DNA of 19,964 nucleotides from Oscillospiraceae bacterium (GTDB taxonomy: Bacteria; Bacillota; Clostridia; Oscillospirales; Ruminococcaceae). Below are positions 15,105 through 19,964 of the stretch, one piece after another (the stretch's first letter is position 1; every line of letters starts with the position of its first letter). Under the pieces are notes generated by a model, which was given only the letters and a program-made list of their open reading frames with translations, searched no databases and had not been told where the DNA came from. The stretch spans positions 1 to 19,964 of the forward strand of contig JAQXFT010000150.1 in NCBI GenBank assembly GCA_029005335.1. The letters run 5' to 3'. Both the position numbers and the translations under genes were made by a program.

Positions 15105-15121
15105 GGTGAGCAAGGCTCGCC
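15105..15121. repeat. Inverted repeat (first of two adjacent hairpins)
   Basis: GGTGAGC and GCTCGCC pair around AAG with one G-T wobble. It lies 41 bases after the lipoprotein stop and has no T run. With the hairpin at 15151-15169 it may form one intergenic repeat element. Confidence 0.5.
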
Positions 15122-15150
15122 TATGTGACAGCATAAGAATTTATTTGTAG

Positions 15151-15180
15151 GGTCGACCACTGGTCGACCGTTATTTTTTC
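15151..15180 (+). terminator. Rho-independent terminator after the lipoprotein gene
   Basis: Perfect 8-base arms GGTCGACC (15151-15158 and 15162-15169) around ACT, then GTTATTTTTTC. Stem, tight loop and T run are those of an intrinsic terminator on the + strand. Each arm is itself a palindrome. Confidence 0.8.
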
Positions 15181-15201
15181 GGGAAAAATTTCGTAGAACT
15201 A

Positions 15202-15230
15202 TTGACAACCATAAATTGATATGATATAAT
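15202..15230 (+). promoter_or_regulatory. Consensus promoter of the GntR/ABC operon
   Basis: TTGACA (15202-15207) and TATAAT (15225-15230) match the sigma-A consensus in full with a 17-base spacer. A promoter this strong on a repressor gene implies tight repression, and a palindrome overlaps its downstream edge. Confidence 0.9.
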
Positions 15231-15250
15231 GTATATATCGTATATATACA
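15230..15250. promoter_or_regulatory. Probable GntR (YtrA-type) operator
   Basis: Arms TGTATATAT (15230-15238) and ATATATACA (15242-15250) are perfect inverted repeats around CGT. The site begins at the last base of the -10 box and covers the expected transcription start near 15237, so a bound dimer would block initiation. Assigning it to the adjacent GntR protein is inferred from position and symmetry. Confidence 0.7.
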
Positions 15251-15269
15251 ATTTTACAGGAGTGCTTCA

Positions 15270-15656
15270 ATGGATATTATAATCACAAATTCATCAGGTG
15301 AACCGATATACCAGCAGATTTATTCTCAGATAAAAAATATGATTCTTACAGGTGCATTGAAAGAGGGGGACGCCCTTCCTTCAATGAGAACACTTGCCCA
15401 GCATATGAGAATAAGCATTATAACTACAAAACGTGCATACGAAGAACTGGAGCGAGACGGATTTATAGAATCCTATACGGGAAAGGGCAGTTTTGTAAAA
15501 GCACAGAATACGGAGCTTTTTCGTGAACAGAATCTCCGTGAGGCTGAAAGCCTTATTGCACAGGCATGCGAAAAAGCTAAAATATGCGGGATAGGACTTG
15601 ATGAACTTCAGGAAATTCTTAAAATAATTTACGGGGGCGGAAATACAGATGAATGA
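15270..15656 (+). CDS. GntR-family transcriptional regulator, YtrA subfamily
   Basis: A 128-residue repressor. The N-terminal winged helix-turn-helix has the GntR features EPIYQQIYSQIKNMI (11-25), G-x-L-x-x-G-D-x-LPSMRTLA (28-43) and TTKRAYEELERDGFI (52-66), ending in a wing, YTGKGSFV. Beyond residue 80 there is only a short helical tail, the hallmark of the YtrA subfamily, which dimerises through it and has no large ligand domain. AGGAG lies 9 bases before the ATG. YtrA regulators nearly always head ABC-transporter operons and repress their own promoter; here a consensus promoter and palindrome lie immediately upstream. The gene overlaps the ATPase gene by 8 bases. Confidence 0.93.
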   Translation: MDIIITNSSGEPIYQQIYSQIKNMILTGALKEGDALPSMRTLAQHMRISIITTKRAYEELERDGFIESYTGKGSFVKAQNTELFREQNLREAESLIAQACEKAKICGIGLDELQEILKIIYGGGNTDE

Positions 15657-16530
15657 TTTTGAAAATGCAATCGAGATAAAAAATCTCACAAAGAAATATG
15701 ACGGCTTTACGCTGGACAACGTATCCTTTAATGTACCAAAGGGCAGTATAATGGGATTTATCGGACAGAACGGAGCGGGAAAAACTACAACAATCAAAGC
15801 ACTTTTAGACATAATAAAGCCGGATTCGGGAAGTATAAATATTCTCGGAATGGAAAACAATCATCAGAACAAGATTGAAATAAAAAAGCATATATCCGCA
15901 ATATTTGATGAAATACCTTTTGATGATGCCTTTAATGCAAGGCAGGTCGGATTTATCATGAGTGAGATATATTCCGAATGGGATAATGCAAAATACAAGG
16001 AATATCTTGAACGCTTTGAACTTCCGGAAAAACGTAAAATAGGGCAGTTCTCAAAGGGAATGAAAATGAAGCTTCAGATAGCGTCAGCACTTTCGCACAA
16101 TGCAAAACTGCTGATTATGGACGAGGCAACAACGGGACTTGACCCTGTTGTCAGAAACGAAATACTTGACATATTCCTTGAATATCTTCAGGACGAAAAC
16201 AACAGTATTCTGATGTCATCACATATTACTTCCGACCTTGAAAAAATTGCCGACAGCGTTACATTCATAGACCACGGAAATATACTTCTCACAGGCTATA
16301 AGGACGATATACTTGAAAATCATGGTGTGATAAAATGCAGTAAATCTGATTATGCCGGAATTGAAAAATCAGATATTATAAGCACTCGACTTACAGATTT
16401 CGGAGCAGAAGTCATGACAGATAAAAAATCCGAATGCATGAAAAAATACAGCGGTCTTGTAATGGATAATACAACTCTTGAAGAAATTATGCTTTTTTAT
16501 GTCAACCGTAAAAAAGGAGAGTGGCAGTGA
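15649..16530 (+). CDS. ABC transporter ATP-binding protein (YtrB/BcrA-like)
   Basis: A 293-residue ATPase for an ABC-2 type exporter. Walker A is GQNGAGKTT (39-47), the signature is a degenerate FSKGMKM (134-140) rather than LSGGQ, Walker B with catalytic Glu is LLIMDE (154-159) followed by ATTGLDP, and the switch histidine is H192 in SSH. About 80 further residues (210-293) form the C-terminal extension common in YtrB/BcrA-type ATPases. The degenerate signature is usual for this group. It overlaps the GntR gene upstream, and its stop shares one base with the start of the first permease. It should power the two permeases that follow. Confidence 0.93.
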   Translation: MNDFENAIEIKNLTKKYDGFTLDNVSFNVPKGSIMGFIGQNGAGKTTTIKALLDIIKPDSGSINILGMENNHQNKIEIKKHISAIFDEIPFDDAFNARQVGFIMSEIYSEWDNAKYKEYLERFELPEKRKIGQFSKGMKMKLQIASALSHNAKLLIMDEATTGLDPVVRNEILDIFLEYLQDENNSILMSSHITSDLEKIADSVTFIDHGNILLTGYKDDILENHGVIKCSKSDYAGIEKSDIISTRLTDFGAEVMTDKKSECMKKYSGLVMDNTTLEEIMLFYVNRKKGEWQ

Positions 16531-17306
16531 TGAAAGGTCTTATATACCGTGAATTATATCTCTCAAAAAAATCATATATAGCAGGTTTTGTAACTTTTCT
16601 GATGATTTTTCTGATTGGACTTCTTTTCCGTCTCAGCACTGAATACGGAAATCTTGCAAGTCTTGAGGGAGATGCATTCCGGAGTGTTGATATAATTACA
16701 TATTATGAATCATTGTATGTTCCGCCGGCAGTAATGTTTTTTGCAATGATGGCTGAACACGGAATAATCATTGCAGACTTCAAATCAAAATGGAATATTT
16801 TTTCTTATACTCTCCCCATAAGCGAGAAAAAAACTGCCTTTGTAAAGTATCTTATACTTGTGTGTTCAATGCTTGCAGGACTTATATTCAGTATATTAAA
16901 TGCATTGATTATATGCGGTATCAGCGAAAGACCTTTTACATTCGGAATTGTCAAGAACATATTGATAATTATGACTTGCATACTGATAAATCAGTCAATA
17001 AATATACCTTTGCTTATGAAATTAAGGTCAAAAGCTAAAAGCGATATAGTTTTTACAATTGCATTTGCGATGCTGTTATTTGCGTTTTCAAAATTTATTA
17101 AGGAAATTTTTACAAAAATTTTTTCGGAATTTTCTGATATTGAAAATATGAGCGAAGCTGAAGTATGGGAACTGATAGGAAAGTTTGTTCAAAAAATAGT
17201 TGATTTCCGTGACAAAGTATTTCTTTTCGTACCAATAGCAATCATAGCAGTAATTTCAGCGGGATATTATGCGTCCGTAAGAATACTTAAAGGGAGGGAA
17301 AAGTAA
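16530..17306 (+). CDS. ABC-2 type permease subunit 1
   Basis: A 258-residue membrane protein with about six hydrophobic helices: near 17-35, 65-83, 107-128, 140-158, 172-190 and 236-254. It carries IIADFKSKWNIFSYTLPIS (about 78-96), the D-x-K-x-x-W...LP-S motif typical of the ABC-2 permease group found in YtrA operons. The ATG at 16530 is chosen because AAAAAGGAGAG ends about 8 bases upstream; the in-frame GTG at 16521 overlaps that site. The start overlaps the ATPase stop by one base, and the stop overlaps the next permease start by one base. It probably pairs with subunit 2 as a heterodimeric channel. Confidence 0.85.
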   Translation: MKGLIYRELYLSKKSYIAGFVTFLMIFLIGLLFRLSTEYGNLASLEGDAFRSVDIITYYESLYVPPAVMFFAMMAEHGIIIADFKSKWNIFSYTLPISEKKTAFVKYLILVCSMLAGLIFSILNALIICGISERPFTFGIVKNILIIMTCILINQSINIPLLMKLRSKAKSDIVFTIAFAMLLFAFSKFIKEIFTKIFSEFSDIENMSEAEVWELIGKFVQKIVDFRDKVFLFVPIAIIAVISAGYYASVRILKGREK

Positions 17307-18046
17307 TGGCAGGATTAATATATAAGGAGTGGATTCTGAACAGAAAAACGATTCTGATACTTTCAGCAACAATTGTTTTTATGTCATTTGTATTTGTATT
17401 TATGCCTATGACAGATGATTCAGTTGTAAGCCCTGATGATATGTCATTTTCTATGATACTGATATTGCTGTATGTAATTATATTCTTTTTTGTCGGAATG
17501 TTTCAGCCGAATATTTTTGCTGTTGATGAGACTAAAAAATGGGCTTGCTTTGTGACATCAACTCCGGAGATGTCAGAGGGGCAAATCGGAGCAAAATATA
17601 TATTCGGAATGTTTATGTCTTTCGGAGCAGTTATGTGGTGTGATATTCTGAATAATATAGTTTCCTTCATTTATGGAAGCAATACTATTACAATAGTACT
17701 TCAGCTACCTGTCATAATGCTTTTCGTGCAGTTTTTCCTTAGGTCATTTGAATATCCCTTTATGGTGAGATTCGGGAGCAAGTTCGGAGCAGTATATAAA
17801 TCGGGAGTATTCTTTCTGTTTATATTTATTCTGCTTGTGTATTTCCTTTTCGGAGATTTATCGCTTTTCGATTCGGCAGACAAATTTTATGAAAAAATGC
17901 TGAATATTTTAAGCGGTAAGGGACTTTCGGATAATATGTTTCTTTTACTGTGCTGTATGCCCTTGCTGTCAATGATACTGTATTATCTCTCTTACAGAAT
18001 TTCCTGCAGAATGTATCTGAAAGGAGCTGATAACTTTGACAGATAA
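17306..18046 (+). CDS. ABC-2 type permease subunit 2
   Basis: A 246-residue membrane protein with about six hydrophobic segments. It repeats the family motif as AVDETKKWACFVTSTPEMS, ending near residue 90, but is clearly diverged from subunit 1, so the two probably form a heterodimer. AGGGAGGG precedes the ATG, which overlaps the previous stop by one base. The gene begins MAGLIYKEWIL, close to MKGLIYREL in subunit 1, which supports a shared origin. Exported substrate unknown; operons of this kind often act against cell-wall-active peptides. Confidence 0.87.
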   Translation: MAGLIYKEWILNRKTILILSATIVFMSFVFVFMPMTDDSVVSPDDMSFSMILILLYVIIFFFVGMFQPNIFAVDETKKWACFVTSTPEMSEGQIGAKYIFGMFMSFGAVMWCDILNNIVSFIYGSNTITIVLQLPVIMLFVQFFLRSFEYPFMVRFGSKFGAVYKSGVFFLFIFILLVYFLFGDLSLFDSADKFYEKMLNILSGKGLSDNMFLLLCCMPLLSMILYYLSYRISCRMYLKGADNFDR

Positions 18047-18878
18047 GAAAAAAGATATTTTAAGAATAATAATATTTATAGTGCTTGCAAATCTGCCAAT
18101 GTTTATAGGAGGAATACTTTTTGAATCGGAAAGCAAAGCGTATTCCCTTATGTCATATATAGCACTATATTCTCCGGCAATAGCACATATAATCACAAGA
18201 ATTATCACAAAGGATAAAGCCCCCATGTATTTAAGAATAAATTTCAAGGGCAATAAAAAATATTATCTTATGGGAATAATATATGCACTTATAACATCAG
18301 TGCTTGAGATTGTGGCAGTTATGGCTGTTGCGTCGGGATATGAAATTACGCTGAATTTCGGGAAAAGGGAATTTGCATTTCTGTTATTTTTAATAGCCTT
18401 AGGAATAGTCGGATTTTATATACTTATCGGAGAGGAGTTTGGCTGGAGAGCATATCTCACCCCAAAGCTTGAAGGTCTTATGCCTGAGCCTCTTGCATTA
18501 ATTGTGAGCGGAATTATATGGGGTATGTGGCACGCTGTTCCTATAAAAAACGGTCTTAATTTCGGCTTCGGATACTGGGGCGAACCGTATACAGGATTCT
18601 TAGTAATGTGTATCAGCTGTATATTTTACGGCAGTATGCTTACATATCTGTCTAAAAAGACAAAATCAATATATCCGGCTTCAATATGTCATTCATGTGT
18701 AGACGTAATAAGAACGATATCGGTTATAGTAGGAGATAATCCGGAATTTGCTGAAATACTGGAAAAAGATAGTTTTAAATATTGTGTGTTCGCAATGATT
18801 CCCGATATTCTTATAGGAGCAGTATTCTTTGTGATTCTGACATATGAATATATTTCAAATCGAAAAAAGAAAGCATAA
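18036..18878 (+). CDS. CPBP-family intramembrane metalloprotease
   Basis: A 280-residue protein with about eight hydrophobic segments, a member of the CPBP (CAAX protease/bacteriocin-processing, Abi) family of glutamate intramembrane proteases. The three motifs are present: EEFGWRAYL (E133, E134, R138), WGMWH (H166) and ICHSCVD (H219). The start is a TTG at 18036 with AAGGAG 9 bases upstream; no ATG gives the same N-terminus, and the gene overlaps permease 2 by 11 bases. In Firmicutes such proteins mature peptides or give immunity to bacteriocins. As last gene of a YtrA/ABC operon it may cleave a membrane peptide, or protect the transporter from one; this is inferred. Confidence 0.9.
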   Translation: MTDKKKDILRIIIFIVLANLPMFIGGILFESESKAYSLMSYIALYSPAIAHIITRIITKDKAPMYLRINFKGNKKYYLMGIIYALITSVLEIVAVMAVASGYEITLNFGKREFAFLLFLIALGIVGFYILIGEEFGWRAYLTPKLEGLMPEPLALIVSGIIWGMWHAVPIKNGLNFGFGYWGEPYTGFLVMCISCIFYGSMLTYLSKKTKSIYPASICHSCVDVIRTISVIVGDNPEFAEILEKDSFKYCVFAMIPDILIGAVFFVILTYEYISNRKKKA

Positions 18879-18883
18879 TTTTT

Positions 18884-18906
18884 AAGGGGGAAAAAATTTC
18901 CCCCTT
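18884..18906. terminator. Hairpin between two converging genes
   Basis: AAGGGGGAAA (18884-18893) and TTTCCCCCTT (18897-18906) pair perfectly around AAA. It lies 5 bases past the CPBP stop and 5 past the Rrf2 stop, so it can serve both strands. T runs on either side are short. Confidence 0.65.
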
Positions 18907-18911
18907 ACTGT

Positions 18912-19337
18912 TTATATAGAATAATTACTTGTCTTGCGGTTGATTATATCCTGAATAGTTATATTATCCACAACATTGCATATAGCCTTATAGATATTTT
19001 CCCACACGAAAAGTGTCTGACATTCATTTGCACGGGGACAATTATTGACTTCATCATCAAGACATGATACCGGAGCGAGACTTCCTTCTGTAAGGCGGAG
19101 AATCATTCCGACAGTATAGTAATCGGGAGAATTTACAAGCTTATAACCGCCCTGAGCTCCTCTTATGCTTTTGAGAAATCCTGCACGGCTCAGAATAATA
19201 ACAATCTGTTCGAGATATTTAACGCTTATATTCTGACGTTCAGCAATTTCTTTAAGCGGAATAGGGTTTTCATTCTGATTCATGGCAATATCGCACATCA
19301 GACGGAGTGCATATCTGCCTTTTGTGGAAATTTTCAT
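18912..19337 (-). CDS. Rrf2-family regulator with three clustered cysteines
   Basis: A 141-residue winged-helix regulator. MKISTKGRYALRLMCDIA (1-18) is the classic Rrf2/IscR start; SVKYLEQIVIILSRAGFLKSIRG (38-60) is the recognition helix and wing, and GGYKL follows. Cysteines C92, C100 and C106 (C-x7-C-x5-C) sit where IscR and NsrR bind an iron-sulfur cluster, so this protein may sense iron-sulfur status, nitric oxide or redox. The ATG at 19337 is chosen: AGGAGG is 11 bases upstream, while the TTG at 19346 is only 2 bases from it, and family members begin MKIS. It is divergent from hemA and shares a palindromic promoter region with it, so it may control itself and hemA. Confidence 0.92.
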   Translation of the reverse strand: MKISTKGRYALRLMCDIAMNQNENPIPLKEIAERQNISVKYLEQIVIILSRAGFLKSIRGAQGGYKLVNSPDYYTVGMILRLTEGSLAPVSCLDDEVNNCPRANECQTLFVWENIYKAICNVVDNITIQDIINRKTSNYSI

Positions 19338-19348
19338 ATTTTTCAATG

Positions 19349-19354
19349 CCTCCT
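19349..19354 (-). promoter_or_regulatory. Ribosome binding site that decides the Rrf2 start
   Basis: AGGAGG on the minus strand, 11 bases before the ATG at 19337 and only 2 before the in-frame TTG at 19346. This favours the ATG. Confidence 0.7.
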
Positions 19355-19376
19355 ATTATTCATATATGATAAATAT

Positions 19377-19405
19377 ATTATAGCATATATCAATCTGAAA
19401 GTCAA
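19377..19405 (-). promoter_or_regulatory. Promoter of the Rrf2 regulator gene
   Basis: On the minus strand TTGACT (19405-19400) and TATAAT (19382-19377) are 17 bases apart. Transcription would begin near 19370, about 33 bases before the ATG at 19337. Confidence 0.88.
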
Positions 19406-19419
19406 ATATTTATTTGACT
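19400..19419. promoter_or_regulatory. Inverted repeat joining two divergent -35 boxes (probable operator)
   Basis: Perfect 8-base arms AGTCAAAT (19400-19407) and ATTTGACT (19412-19419) around ATTT. Each arm contains a TTGACT -35 box: the left for the Rrf2 gene, the right for hemA. A dimer bound here would cover both. Rrf2 as the binder is inferred. Confidence 0.75.
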
Positions 19420-19442
19420 TTTTTTAATTGCAATTGTATAAT
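19414..19442 (+). promoter_or_regulatory. Promoter of hemA
   Basis: TTGACT (19414-19419) and TATAAT (19437-19442) with a 17-base spacer. Transcription would start near 19449, about 28 bases before the hemA start. Confidence 0.88.
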
Positions 19443-19476
19443 AAATAATGGACATTTAAGAAAGCGGGGATAAATA

Positions 19477-19964
19477 TTGAATTGCTTGAGTATAAGCTAC
19501 AAAAATGCAGATATTGACATAAGAAAGAAGTTTGCATTTCCGGAAGATGTTCAGAAAGCCTTTTCAGAAAAACTTATATACTGCGGAAACGTTCAGGAAT
19601 GTGTAATTCTCTGCACCTGCAACAGGACTGAAGTATATTTCTGCGGAAACAAAAATTCTGTCAGTGACGTTAAAAAGTTTTTATCTGAATATTCGGGAAT
19701 ATCTGAATCTGATTTTATCAGATATATAAGATTTTTCAGCAAAAAAAATGCTGTAAGTCATCTTTTCAGAGTTGCATGCGGTATAGAATCAATGGTGATA
19801 GGCGAGGACGAAATTCTCGGACAACTTAAAAAGGCATACAGTCTTGCGTATGAAAATAAAACAGTATCTCACAGATTAAATATAATTTTTCAGTCGGCAG
19901 TTACATGTGCAAAGAAAGTAAAAACTGATACGGAACTTTCAAAAACATCAGTTTCAACAGCTAC
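19477..19964 (+). CDS. hemA: Glutamyl-tRNA reductase, 3'-truncated by the window
   Basis: The first 162 codons of an enzyme that reduces glutamyl-tRNA(Glu) to glutamate-1-semialdehyde with NADPH, the first step of C5 tetrapyrrole (heme, siroheme, cobalamin) synthesis. The catalytic cysteine is C48 in CTCNRTEVYFCG (46-57; the nucleophile is the Cys of TCNRTE). The tRNA/substrate segment VACGIESMVIGEDEILGQ (about 104-121) is also intact. The frame continues off the right edge with no stop; full-length enzymes have about 400-450 residues. The start is a TTG with GGGGA 6 bases upstream. It is divergent from the Rrf2 regulator with its own consensus-like promoter, so iron-sulfur or redox control of tetrapyrrole supply is plausible. 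Confidence 0.95.
   Translation, partial: MNCLSISYKNADIDIRKKFAFPEDVQKAFSEKLIYCGNVQECVILCTCNRTEVYFCGNKNSVSDVKKFLSEYSGISESDFIRYIRFFSKKNAVSHLFRVACGIESMVIGEDEILGQLKKAYSLAYENKTVSHRLNIIFQSAVTCAKKVKTDTELSKTSVSTA

Noticed and set aside
15381..15860. 159-codon minus-strand frame across the GntR and ATPase genes
   Set aside because: It covers the DNA-binding region and Walker A of two certain genes on the other strand, and its composition (Phe, Cys, Ser) is that of a shadow.

Overview
The window looks like chromosomal DNA from a Gram-positive Clostridia-type bacterium, most likely a Ruminococcus-like member of the Oscillospiraceae. This is inferred from the AT-rich sequence, strong GGAGG ribosome sites, lipoprotein signal peptides without outer-membrane genes, and the types of regulators present. 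The taxon is not proven by the sequence. No phage, transposase, CRISPR or origin was seen, and no gap between genes exceeds 300 bases.

Region 1 (1-10666, + strand) is a long Ter (tellurite/stress-response) gene cluster. It opens with a 5'-truncated P2B-type Ca2+ P-type ATPase. Then come a TerD protein, an AIM24-family protein, two more TerD proteins, a two-domain TerA-like protein, and a TerD domain fused to an N-terminal domain I do not recognise. Four enzymes typical of the Ter-associated metabolite module follow: an HpcH/HpaI-like lyase, a PRTase-TRSP protein, a StiP/PELOTA protein and a HAD phosphatase. The genes are closely spaced or overlap, so they probably form one operon whose promoter lies left of the window. 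A hairpin at 4405-4431 may lower expression of the second half. No TerB, TerC or ATP-grasp gene is visible in the window.

Region 2 (10638-14260) holds a 4'-phosphopantetheinyl transferase on the minus strand, whose 3' end overlaps the HAD gene by 29 bases. Divergent from it is a two-gene operon: a membrane diguanylate cyclase with an extracellular sensor region, coupled by an ATGA overlap to a sugar-type solute-binding lipoprotein. No permease genes accompany the binding protein, so the pair looks like a c-di-GMP sensing unit rather than an importer.

Region 3 (14294-15180) has tRNA-Leu(CAA) with a near-consensus promoter, a strong hairpin behind it, and a small lipoprotein with a Thr-rich stalk and a Cys/His-containing C-terminal domain. 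Two adjacent hairpins close the region.

Region 4 (15202-18906) is a self-regulated YtrA-type operon: GntR repressor with a promoter and palindromic operator, ABC ATPase, two ABC-2 permeases and a CPBP membrane protease. Such operons usually respond to cell-envelope antibiotics or peptides.

Region 5 (18912-19964) has an Rrf2-family regulator with three clustered cysteines, divergent from a truncated hemA (glutamyl-tRNA reductase). The two promoters face away from each other, and their -35 boxes are the two arms of one perfect inverted repeat. This suggests joint control of regulator and tetrapyrrole synthesis, perhaps by the regulator itself.
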